From Chara braunii (lineage: Eukaryota > Streptophyta > Charophyceae > Charales > Characeae): a stretch of DNA of 37,411 nt. The notes under the pieces were generated by a model, which was given only the letters and a program-made list of their open reading frames with translations, made no database searches and was not told the origin of the DNA. The stretch lies in NCBI GenBank assembly GCA_003427395.1, contig BFEA01000207.1, forward strand, positions 1,654,813-1,692,223. Reading direction: 5' to 3'. The position numbers were made by a program, and so were the translations under genes. Below, piece after piece: positions 29,022-37,411 of this stretch (position 1 is its first letter; each line of letters starts with the position of its first letter).

Positions 29022-29640
29022 TCTCCATTGAATTCTTTATATTCTTATACGATTGTTTGTTGTTTTTTGTCTCTCCCGATTGTTTGTGTGTTTACGACTG
29101 TGGGTGGTAGCCGAGTTAGGCATGGTTTGAAAACTGATCTTTGACTCTTGTGTGATTTCCGCATAGATTGGTTTTTGACGCCCCTATTTGTAGTCTGCGA
29201 TATTTGTTCTGCAAAATACGTTCCGAAGTTTCAATTTATAAAATCCGTAATTTTAAATTTTTTATTTGTGCAATTTTTTATTATTTAATGTATATTTGCT
29301 GCCTTTAACAACGACCTTAACTACAATCAAGTTTACTCTCTTGATTTTATATATTCGTCGATCCAATTTTGAACATCTCAGATAGATTTTATAAATCTCG
29401 TTTTTAAATCTTTACTTCTAAAAGATGTTCCACATAAGATTTCCTAATTTTTGTTTTTGATTCAAATTTTCTAAAAAGTAGGCTTTCGAAGTTCTTTTTA
29501 TTTGGAAAAACCTACGTCTGCTAATCCCAATTTCCTAGTCTTGATTACTGTTGCGGTAAATTTCAATTCTGAATGACTTTTTCTGATGATTGTATCTTAA
29601 AGTTTGTCTGGGTCTTTGTACGACATATTTGCGGCTTGCA
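29022..29640. other. T-rich spacer
   Basis: AT-rich and T-rich on the plus strand, with no open frame, repeat partner or RNA gene that I can identify. It could be intronic if the frame at 28743 is real. Confidence 0.4.
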
Positions 29641-29649
29641 TTGTGAATC

Positions 29650-31233
29650 TATGGGGTTCTCCTTTAGGGTTGGAGCCCCTCCCCGCGAGGGTTTCACAAG
29701 GTGGGACGTGTTACCCTTGGAGGGGGAGAGGCGGTCTTGAGGGATTGTCTTTTTCTGGGCTAGGTTGATTTAGGGTCGGATCAGCACTAGTGGTTGGGGA
29801 GAGAAGGCAAGGGGGAGGCTGCATATAGCAGGGTGGGGGTTTGTTCTTTGAGGAAAGGAGTAACTTCAATGGTCACATAGTACGCCTATATGTGTTGTAG
29901 AGTCTCGGGTGAATGCCAGAATCTGATTTTGTTTTTATGAGTCTTTGAAAAATTGCCAAAATAATCTCTTAAAAAACTATTCAATAAGCAGGAAGGGGAA
30001 GGTTGGTTTTAGTTACTGTAGGATGGTGCTCCCGCAGCGGACGGATTGGGGCTTAGGGCGAAAGGTCTATTAGAAGGGCGGGGTGGGGTGACAATGGTTG
30101 GTTCTGGAGCAATTGCTCTCTAACCAGGGGGACCTTGAGACTATTGGAGCTATGCCGAGGGTGGAAGGCATAACCATCTTGTTCAACGTAGCTGATGCCG
30201 GGGTAGGGACCCTGTAACATTGGGGGTCGTGCAACTAAGGAAGTTGTCGAGGGAGGAAGACACTTCCTGTCCGTTAAAATTAGTTCGGTCGGTACTGGGG
30301 CAGTTCACGTTGTCCTGTCACCCTAGCAAGGGGCGTATGCGATCTAGCGAGTTCTTGTACGAGGACTGAATGCTTGGGCAGTAGTCCTCCCTCTGTGGTG
30401 CGGGGAAGAGCTGGATTGTGGGTAGTCTTTCTGTTTCTTCTTAGCCGAAGCCAGGTATTTGGGTTGGGGGGTTCTGAGTTGGTATCTCAAAGAAAAGAGG
30501 GAAGAGTGGGGGTGCTAGAACTGGAGGATGGTAGGTAGAAAGGAAGACTATCAACTTAGGAAGGTTGTTTGCTAAGGTAAGTAGGTTAGAAGGACGATGC
30601 TGGGACGACACAGACCGGTGCTGGAGCTCTTGCTCTGTGACCTAGATAGGGGAACTTGAGGCCTGTGGAGTTATGCCGAGAGTGGAAGGCATAACCAGAC
30701 CGTTCGACGTTGTCGGCGCCGGGGTATTAACCCTGTAACCTGTGTCAGGGGCTTGCCGCTATGGGAAATGTCGAGGGAGGAAGGCACTTTGTGTCCGTCA
30801 GAACTAGTTTGGTCAGTACTGGGGAAGGTTGTGGTGCCCTGTTACCCTAGCAGAATGGGGTATGAGATGAAGTGAGTTCTGGTACGAGGACTGAAAGCCT
30901 CGACCGACGTTCCGTCTGTTGAGGGAGGGAGATTTGGATAGTAGGCAGTTCCAATTTTGACTCCCCGCTCTCATATTGTTTCAAGCTTAAGTACTGTTTA
31001 AGTAGCCTAGCAATAGGTTAGCAAGTTATCCATGTTTTCTTAAAATTTTCAGAATGTTTTTCATAGTTCTCAGATTGTTCTTAGCCGAAGCCAAGTAATG
31101 GCCCTGGTATCTCAAATCATTTTTTGAATCATTTGTATAATTCTATATGGTACTCTGGGCCCGGTTCCCAACACGTGTTTCTCCCCACGAATAGATTGGA
31201 GCTTTTTGTCCCAAAAAAAAAAAGAAAAAAAAG
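29650..31233 (+). mobile_element. Family A, two plus-strand copies in tandem
   Basis: Unit 1 (~30080-30450) and unit 2 (~30610-31095) share GCCGAG(G/A)GTGGAAGGCATAA, CCCTGTAAC, GTCGAGGGAGGAAG, CAGTACTGGGG-like, GTTCT(T/G)GTACGAGGACTGAA and TTCTTAGCCGAAGCCA, with a ~530 bp period. The second ends in the hairpin module (GGTACTCTGGGCCCGG at 31149, GATTGGAGC) and an A-rich tail at 31214-31233. The family shows many frame breaks and no catalytic motif. Confidence 0.62.
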
Positions 31234-31234
31234 G

Positions 31235-31384
31235 ACCGTCCACAACAGTCCGCACACCCAAAATCCTCCAATCGTTCCACACACCCATCTATTGGTGGCG
31301 GTGAGAGAGCCACCGGGATTGAGGGCTTGTTTATTGGGCTGCTCCATCTGGAGCGACACCTGCCGAAGCCGGGTCCGGCGTCCC
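31235..31384 (-). mobile_element. Hairpin-headed retroposon, compensated copy
   Basis: Minus strand starts GGGACGCCGGACCCGGCT at 31384. Stem GCCGGA pairs with TTCGGC (one G-T wobble), a two-sided change at the third pair relative to GCTGGA/TCCAGC. The second stem GCTCC-AGAT-GGAGC keeps pairing although its loop is shortened. A later hairpin GGTGGC/GCCACC encloses CTCTCTCACC. It meets the A-tail of the plus-strand family A copy tail to tail. Confidence 0.65.
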
Positions 31385-31547
31385 TCAATAACATAGTTGT
31401 TGTACTGTGTCTGGGGCTATGGTCATTTAAGTTCTACCCTGGAGCTGCTTATTCCCTTGGGCCTGCACTTATTACCCTTCCCTTTCTAGCGCTCCCACAT
31501 TTGTAGTGGCCTAGCCCTGTTCCCTGGAGGTTTAGTTTCACATGGAT

Positions 31548-31896
31548 AACCTGAATATCCCATTCCCTTCACTCATGCTGTGTTCCAGGAAACTGCACCC
31601 CTTCACTACATTGAAATTAGAAGGTTGAAAGTAGAGCAAATTAGTTAGCTCGCATGGGGAGAGTGCCTCTTGAGGCGGGGTAGGCCGCCTCCGGTATTCA
31701 CATTTTTACTAGGATCTTCCCTTTCATTTTGAGCTGGGTGCAGATATCCTGAATATCCCATTCCCTTCACTCATTCTGCGTCCCAGGAAACTACAGCCCT
31801 TCCCTGCATTGAAATTAGAAGGTTGAAAGTGGACCGAATTAGTTAGCTTGCATGGGGAGAGTGCGTCTTGAGGCGGGGTAGGCCGCCTCCGGTATA
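31548..31896 (+). repeat. Direct duplication of a ~150 bp unit
   Basis: Copies at 31548-31697 and 31746-31896 share CCTGAATATCCCATTCCCTT, GAAATTAGAAGGTTGAAAGT and GAGGCGGGGTAGGCCGCCTC, ~93% alike, separated by ~48 bp. Each ends in a GAGGCGG...CCGCCTC stem. No coding frame. Confidence 0.88.
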
Positions 31897-31899
31897 GGT

Positions 31900-32400
31900 G
31901 CTGAGTGATACCAGCCCATGTATGTAGTCATGTGTGCTGGGAAACGGTCCCATCCTCTCTCGCCATGCGTCACGGCTCTTGCAGATTCTTGTCAGCCAGT
32001 CTGCCAAAGTTCCACTCCTCCGCTTAGGGCTTGAGTTGTCGTTATCAGTTGCTGTTGTTGTGCCCCAATCTCCTTCTCACATTGCCTGCATACCGTCTGG
32101 TCCCTTCGTCTGTGGCCGACGCCCGTTCTGTGTGCCCACAGGTTGGGGGTGTGGGGGTGTTAGCTGTTGGTAGGAGGGCATGGAGAGTGGCCAGGGCAGG
32201 GATGGTGGATGTAGGATATGTGGGGAAAGGCAGGGCGTGGCGGCATGACTTGGTGTGGATCCTGCACTGTTGAGTGCTGATGCGGCTGGTGGGGGGCAGG
32301 GGAGGGAGCACGAGGGGGCGGTGGAGGGGGTTGGGCTTCACTCTCTGGATCCGTGATGAGTATAAAATTGTGCTAAAGGTACTGCACTCAGAAGTCATCC
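31900..32400. other. Likely 3' flank of the LINE relic
   Basis: No gene of its own. It lies 3' of the minus-strand LINE C-terminus (32401-32925), so it may include its 3' untranslated region. No poly(A) end could be placed. Confidence 0.3.
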
Positions 32401-32925
32401 CGGAGCCGCCTCTGCCAAGCCCGTTTGGTGCACCTTCAAGGTTTCCATTGGATGTCCTGTTCGGCGTTCACTTCACTGAACAGCTTGCAGGGGTCCGGCC
32501 ACAGTTCTCTGTAACAGTGCAGGATGGATTCTTTGGTCCGAGGCTCATTTTCGTTTCTGTGGTCTCTTTGCATTGTCCTCCATGCTGCTTGGGTCGTGGA
32601 CCTAATAACCTCTTCCAACGCTTGCTGAGCCTGTTGCAAGCCGAACTGATGGTCTTTCCACTCAAAGGAGCATCTCGCTCGCCAGGCCAGCACGAGGACG
32701 TGCAGCCTTGTGTAGGTAAACAGGTTGACTGCAAACGGAGGGCCAACAAATGCTGATTCTTGCCCATTAGAAGAAGGCCCAAATCCCATGGGATATGGAC
32801 CGATGTCAAGGAGTCAAAGGCTGCATCCCACCACTGCCATAGCTGGGCAACCATCGGGCATGCCAAGAGGCAGTGCTCGAGCGTTGCACGGGCGGGTTGT
32901 GATGATCTCCCATAGTAAGAGCAGA
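32401..32925 (-). pseudogene. LINE C-terminal (zinc-knuckle) fragment
   Basis: Minus strand reads PICSYYGRSSQPARATLEHC, then LLACPMVAQLWQWWDAAFDS. This is the C-terminal zinc-binding region of LINE reverse transcriptases (C-x2-C ... H-x4-C, here the second Cys is Tyr; E-H-C-L-L-A-C retained). A frame change near 32770 leads to NLFTYTRLHVLVLAWRARCS, then EVIRSTTQAAWRTMQRDHRN, which resembles the usual helical tail. No RT core lies upstream: the fragment ends at an (AAC)n/poly(A) tract. It is less decayed than the 2.6-6.6 kb element and GC-richer. Confidence 0.72.
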
Positions 32926-32947
32926 TAGGGGACAGTTGACCCTTCTC

Positions 32948-33031
<84 letters not shown>

Positions 33032-33032
33032 N
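32948..33032. repeat. (GTT)n and long T homopolymer with an N
   Basis: About nine GTT units are followed by ~50 T and an N at 33032. On the minus strand this is poly(A) followed by (AAC)n. The length is unlikely to be assembled correctly. Confidence 0.9.
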
Positions 33033-33111
33033 TAGGAAGTTAGGAGTGTTTAACGAGGCCCTGAGTCTCCTCAATCCACCTGCAATGGAGCCCCCCAATA
33101 AAAGAAGAGGT

Positions 33112-33560
33112 TTTTTTTTTTTTTAAGCCCAGAGTGTTGTAGAGGCCAAGGACCAGACCCGCAGTGATTGCTGGTAGTGGCAGCCAATGGTTGCCCTGAC
33201 AGGATAGGCCACTTACCCTACCCATCCCCAGTTAATACTCCTAGTGCACCACCTGTCCCTACTATCCTACCTTAGTGTGACCAGCACTCAGGACCATCAC
33301 CCTACCAGTATCGATGGCATCTTGGACCAGACAGCAGTGACAAGCACCAAGGCTGGGCCAACCCCCCAGCCCTGATCGAAGTGGAAGCGGACGAACCTTG
33401 CCGTACGGGAACTGGACGCCAGGCTCATGCAATCTTCGACAGGCCCAATTCAGAGAGTTTACCCAGAAGGATTACCTGAACAAGGCAGGCCAGCGCCTGC
33501 GGACACATCCTACCGTCCTTCCCTAGCTGACCCAAGGCTAGGCGGAACTCAGACGTCCTC
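33112..33560 (-). repeat. Dispersed repeat family B, copy 2
   Basis: Begins at a T14 run (poly(A) on minus) and shares with 18434-18870 the words GTTGTAGAGGCCA, AATACTCCTAGTGCACC, TAGTGTGACCAGCACTCAGG, GGAAGCGGACGA and CTACCGTCCTTCCCTAGCT. To its right (33560-33720) a CAGCTAGGCTCCTCC / CAGCTGGGTTCCTCC pair indicates further degenerate repeats. Confidence 0.8.
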
Positions 33561-33780
33561 CAGACCCCGGTCAACAGCTAGGCTCCTCCCCCCCTAAAGA
33601 CACCCATACCTGCTTGATCTATCCTCAGTAGTAGACTGTCTCTCACCTGTTAGCAGGTTCCGGTCATCAGCTGGGTTCCTCCTGTAGGGATTGGAAGGGA
33701 CAGACTACAGACTCAGTAGGCGGTGGGCCACCATGCGTTCTTCCACTAGCCCGCAGCCTATCCCCCTGATGATGTATGTA

Positions 33781-33866
33781 TATATTATATATATATATCG
33801 TCACAAATAGAACTGCCCGGTAAACTGTAGGCAGAGAGAGAGAAGAGGACAACAAACGAGGGGCTG
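33781..33866 (-). repeat. Right arm of the distant inverted repeat
   Basis: Reverse complement of 137-200 plus the adjoining AT run. Core words are GAACTGCCCGGTAAACTG and GAGGACAACAAACGAGG. It is followed by CGTCGGAGTTTCACCGAC, a small palindrome, and another AT run. Confidence 0.7.
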
Positions 33867-34050
33867 TGACAAACTGTTTCGTCGGAGTTTCACCGACTCA
33901 TATATAAATATATATATGGGGAAACTGCTCCTGGGTCACCTTTCGAGTTCAGATAGGCAAGAAAAACAAGGTGTGGTGTTTAGTTCAAAAAGGCGAAAAA
34001 AACATTGCCTAGCAGTGGTATGACGAGCCACACTGCGATACACAGTTGAC

Positions 34051-34175
34051 CTAGTTCAACATTGAACTAGCTGAAGAATGCGCTAGCGCTAGAGCCTTGA
34101 TGCCGGCAGACCGGCGAGGCCGGTCCTCCCGGCTAGACTAGCGTCCGGGGAGAGGAGCTCCCCGGTTGCTGGGCC
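34051..34175. repeat. Cluster of perfect hairpins
   Basis: CTAGTTCAA-CA-TTGAACTAG at 34051-34070 is a perfect 9 bp-arm palindrome. GCTAGCGCTAG follows, and CCGGGGAG-AGGAG-CTCCCCGG is a perfect 8 bp hairpin at about 34147-34167. They lie just upstream of the acidic repeat frame. Their meaning is unknown. Confidence 0.65.
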
Positions 34176-34245
34176 TGTGGCGCGCACCCGGCAGATGCCC
34201 GCGGCTCTTTGATTGGCCACGTGGCACCTGCTGTAGGTGTCGCGA

Positions 34246-34938
34246 ATGACTGACGACACGCGGACAGGGGTTGCGCCAGCCGTGGAAACGATGCGCACAC
34301 GAATAGGGACGCACTTTTCCGGGTTAGAGAGGGGGTTGGTGGGGGAAATACATCATAGAGATACGTCTTTTGACATGGTTGATGATGTCTGGATCAGAGA
34401 GGATGATGGCCAAGATGAGGTGGATGTGATCAATTACTTTGCACTTCTTAGCGCCGTCTACGTGGATGGGGGAAGCGGGGTGGATGAGCAGGTGGAAGAA
34501 GACGTCGTCAACTTTGACACTAATGAGGATGGCGACACACCTTTTTACACGGACGATGACGTCGTCAGCGAGAAGTTGATGGGGAAGATGAGGGCGATGT
34601 GGCCAAATACTACGCACATCTTACCGCGGTCTGACACTGATGAGGACGGCAACACGCCTTTTTACACGGACGATGACGTCGGTCAGTGAGAGGTTGATGG
34701 GCAAGATGAGGGCGATGTGGCCAAATACTATGCACATCTTACCGCGGTCTACGAGGATGAGGGAATGGGGGAGGATGCGCAGGTGGGAGAAAACGTCGTC
34801 AACCTCGACACGGATGATGACGACGATATGCTTTTTTTCACGCATGAGGACGACTGCCAGCGAGAGGTTGATGGGCAGGATGAGGACGATGTGGGCCACC
34901 GTTACTGGGGCGTGGCGCGACCGGGAGCGGTGCTGTGA
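34246..34938 (+). pseudogene. Acidic tandem-repeat protein, interrupted
   Basis: From ATG 34246 an acidic frame carries repeats: unit 1 (34392-34563) encodes REDDGQDEVDVINYFALLSA, then VYVDGGSGVDEQVEEDVVNF and DTNEDGDTPFYTDDDV. Unit 2 (34564-34680) is shortened and partly out of frame. Unit 3 (34681-34854) encodes EVDGQDEGDVAKYYAHLTAV, then NVVNLDTDDDDDMLFFTHED. A fourth begins at 34855. A TGA at 34687-34689 stands where the next unit has CGA (Arg), so one deamination ends the frame that otherwise continues to 34938. The repeat family is unrecognised. Confidence 0.5.
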
Positions 34939-34939
34939 C

Positions 34940-36160
34940 GACAACCTCACACCCAGCACGACTTCCTGATTGGAGTGGGATGGGGGCCCGGAAGTGCGGA
35001 AAAGGGGTGTGCCAAGGATTTTAGGAAAGTGGTGGAGTTCCAGGTCAGAACTGGAATCTCCTGTGTCGAGTTACAGGGGTAGAGGTGCAAGTGTCTTCTG
35101 GCTCAGAGTTGGGGCGATTGTCGATCGTGCGGCCTGGGCCGGGGTGGGGTGCTACGGGTATCTCTGTGGGTGTGCTCGTACCGCTGCCAGCCGTCGCAAG
35201 TCTCAGGGTCGGACGAAGACGAGCTGGGTTCTCGTCGCTCTGTCCTGGGCTGGGTTCGTTGCGTGACCCTCGCCTGCCGATACTTGTCGGGTTGCTGACA
35301 CTCTGAGCACGGCGGACGGGGCCGAAACCGGGCAATGGAATCCCAGGGGATCACTCGTAGTCGGTGGTAGGGGAGGATGGTATAGTAGGGAGGGAAGTTA
35401 GTGGTGATGGCAACGAAGCCTGGGGTTAGAAGATATTGCTGGTTTCGGCTGCCGGGATAATCGAAAATCCGCGGATCTCGGTTGATTGCCAGCTGGAAGT
35501 CGCCCCTGCACAGTCGCTCGTTTTCAGTCCGGCAAGGGTACTAAAGGGGCTCAGGGTTCCGTAAGTGGCGATGTTGTCGGATCCGCTGATGGCGGATTTA
35601 TTCCCTCTCCCAATACGTTCGGTATTCCGGGTCCCTCAGGCTTTCGCGATCGGTGATCCAGAAAGGGGATTCTATCGCCATGTCTCGTTCAACCGAGTTC
35701 ATGCACACGCATCTTTCTACGGGGCGGGATCGTAGCTGGTTTTTGTGGGCGCGCGTGTAGATGGGAAGTCCGCGAACGGCTGCTGTCTTATACGTGCGTG
35801 CGCACCGGCCAGTTGATCAGATCCTAAACTGCACAAATAAACAAGGAGCGATCCGTCAGCGTACCGGTTCAGTCATGCAGCTAGTTCCCTTAGGCAATCA
35901 ATCTCGTTCCCGGGATGGAAAGGACTATTGGATATTCACAAGCATACACGCCCAACAGTTTCCATAATCATTGGTAAAAAAAACAACTAAAAAAAAAGGA
36001 TACGAGCTCATTCATCGTCATTCATGCATATATACATACATCAAAAAGTTTGTGATGATTTACTCAAGAAATTCCAAAAATGTCGCAACAAAAATTGACC
36101 AACGTTGAAATCAAAATTTACACAGAAAGTAGGAAGAATAGACACTGTTCCACCATATCC
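34940..36160. other. No recognisable gene
   Basis: GC-rich to about 35800 with overlapping low-information frames on both strands (for example 35045-35335 minus, Pro/Arg-rich), then AT-rich. No domain or repeat partner found. Confidence 0.4.
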
Positions 36161-36161
36161 T

Positions 36162-36223
36162 CGTCTCTCTCTCTCTCTCTCTCTCTGCTGTCTCTTATAC
36201 ACATCTAGATGTGTATAAGAGAC

Positions 36224-36264
<41 letters not shown>
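36162..36264 (+). repeat. CT microsatellite, interrupted by adapter
   Basis: (CT)n on both sides of a 38 bp foreign sequence (next entry). The tract may be one microsatellite or two different ones joined by the artefact. Confidence 0.9.
36188..36225. other. Tn5/Nextera junction adapter (library artefact)
   Basis: CTGTCTCTTATACACATCT followed directly by its reverse complement AGATGTGTATAAGAGACAG: two 19 bp Tn5 mosaic ends back to back, the circularisation junction of Nextera mate-pair libraries. It is not genomic. Sequence left and right of it may come from distant places joined in the library, so continuity across 36.19-36.23 kb cannot be assumed. Short open frames overlapping it (36209-36495) are spurious. 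Confidence 0.97.
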
Positions 36265-36271
<7 letters not shown>

Positions 36272-36529
36272 TTATGCGGGCAGTCCGTCGCCCTCCACCC
36301 CCAACATCAACCCGAGTCGTCACCCCGCTTGGCCCGAGTATGCAAGCCAGGTTCGCCCACGTGCCACAGTTCGTCGTGGCTACACGTCAACCCCGCGCAC
36401 TCAGCGCCAGCTCGTCGGATCGCCCGACTCTCTACTCACCGTCTTTCTGCTCGTTAGTCGATCCTCTCGACCGCGTTAACTCCCAAGTAGGTTAGAGAGA
36501 AAACTAATCGCACTTGCGAAATTTATAGC

Positions 36530-37411
36530 ATGTATGCTTGCGCGAGGGCTACGGGATTAGCACCAAGTGATGAGGAAAAGACGGGAGGGAGTGCCTACGT
36601 CTGCATGCCCAGGTCGCGACGCGGGGGACGAAGTCACTCTCCGCGCATCGATCCGGGAATGCAACCGTGGGAACCACTCATGACAGAGGAAGAGTGTGCA
36701 TGCGAAGACGAGGCGGGAAAGAAGGGAATACAAAAAGTCGTCAAGAACAAGAAGATTACGGTTGCAATCGCGCCCGCCAAAAACTATAGTTACACACTGG
36801 ATTAAGGCGCGGGTGGATTCAGAGCCCAGACCCCGTTGGGTTACGGCGCGTGCGAGCAAGAAGCGTCGTGCAACTAAATTGCGAAGTGCCTAAATTCCTA
36901 GTTTAAATCCTAATTGCAAGAGAAAATCCCAAAGGGAAAAAGAAGGAAAGGAAAGAAAAACAATTCGAAGAGCCTGCGGGGGAAGCTCGACATTAGTTCG
37001 AATTTCAAAAAATAAAAATTCCCGTGCGCTGATCACGTCAAAATTCCTAGTGCGCATGGCGGAACAAGAAAGAGGCTATGGCAACCGTTATTTCTCACGC
37101 TCGCTAGGGCGCGGTTACTTAATCGTCGGTGTGGGACTTTCCTGGCAACGGCCCGACAACTCCAACGAAAACGAAAAAGAAGCGAGGGCATCCAGGCAAC
37201 TTGCCCCACCGATCCCGCTTGCGCCCTATCACCCATCAAGACCCTCCCGTTTCCCCACAACAGCCCCGCGCAGGAAGTCGCGCGATTACAGAAGATAGTT
37301 CGTCACACTGCACCCCGCCGGTACGATCCTGCCGGTGCGCGATGGAAAAGTCGGGCGACGTAGGCAACGAAGCGGGCGGAAACTTGAGGCGTGGGATGGC
37401 TGGGTACAGGG
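36530..37411. other. GC-rich end region, unassigned frames
   Basis: A 91-codon plus frame (36530-36805) contains MQPWEPLMTEEECACEDEAG and a Lys-rich end. An overlapping minus frame of 100 codons is about equally plausible. From 36900 the sequence is A-rich then GC-rich again. No family recognised. Confidence 0.3.

Noticed and set aside
36188-36225. Perfect 38 bp palindrome as a regulatory or transposon site
   Set aside because: It is exactly two Tn5 mosaic ends as used in Nextera libraries, so it is an artefact rather than biology.

Overview
The window looks like nuclear DNA of a streptophyte green plant (a charophyte alga or an early-diverging land plant), taken from a repeat-saturated region. 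The taxonomic inference rests on four mitochondrial fragments at 11.8-13.7 kb (atp1, nad2, rps12, rps7) and the start of nad6. Their translations resemble green-plant mitochondrial proteins, and rps12 precedes rps7 as in plant mitochondrial DNA. No intact conventional gene is recognisable, and there are no rRNA genes, functional tRNA genes or CRISPR arrays. Nearly everything that can be named is a transposable element, a relic of one, a tandem repeat or a low-complexity tract.

Layout. 0-2.3 kb holds a palindromic pair, one arm of a distant inverted repeat, a duplicated GA microsatellite block and a small retroposon. 2.6-6.6 kb is one decayed minus-strand non-LTR retrotransposon (endonuclease, reverse transcriptase and C-terminal zinc-knuckle relics). 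7-10.9 kb has no recognisable gene. Two ~320-345 bp foldback elements (10.96-11.30 and 14.02-14.33 kb) flank the mitochondrial mosaic. 14.9-15.6 kb has a gag-like, Gln/Thr-repeat open frame. 17.4-18.4 kb is a five-unit ~210 bp tandem array. It is interrupted by a 1.5 kb minus-strand composite retroelement with a poly(A) tail and a tRNA-like head, bounded by a near-perfect 17 bp duplication. 20.9-21.8 kb is CAT-rich. 22-31 kb carries several copies, in both orientations, of a long G-rich interspersed family (called family A here) with a characteristic 3' module, plus two terminal-inverted-repeat MITE-like elements. 32.4-32.9 kb is the C-terminal end of a second non-LTR retrotransposon. 34.2-34.9 kb is an acidic repeat open frame broken by a CGA-to-TGA stop and small indels. 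36.2 kb contains a Tn5/Nextera adapter junction, a sequencing-library artefact.

The most interesting signal is a short retroposon module present about a dozen times. Its first hairpin (GGGAC, then a GCTGGA/TCCAGC stem) shows compensatory base changes between copies. In the longer form a second hairpin has stems of unrelated sequence around a conserved CTCTTATC-like loop. The same module sits just before poly(A) in family A, so it may be a shared 3' end recognised by a reverse transcriptase. The family and the function are not known to me.
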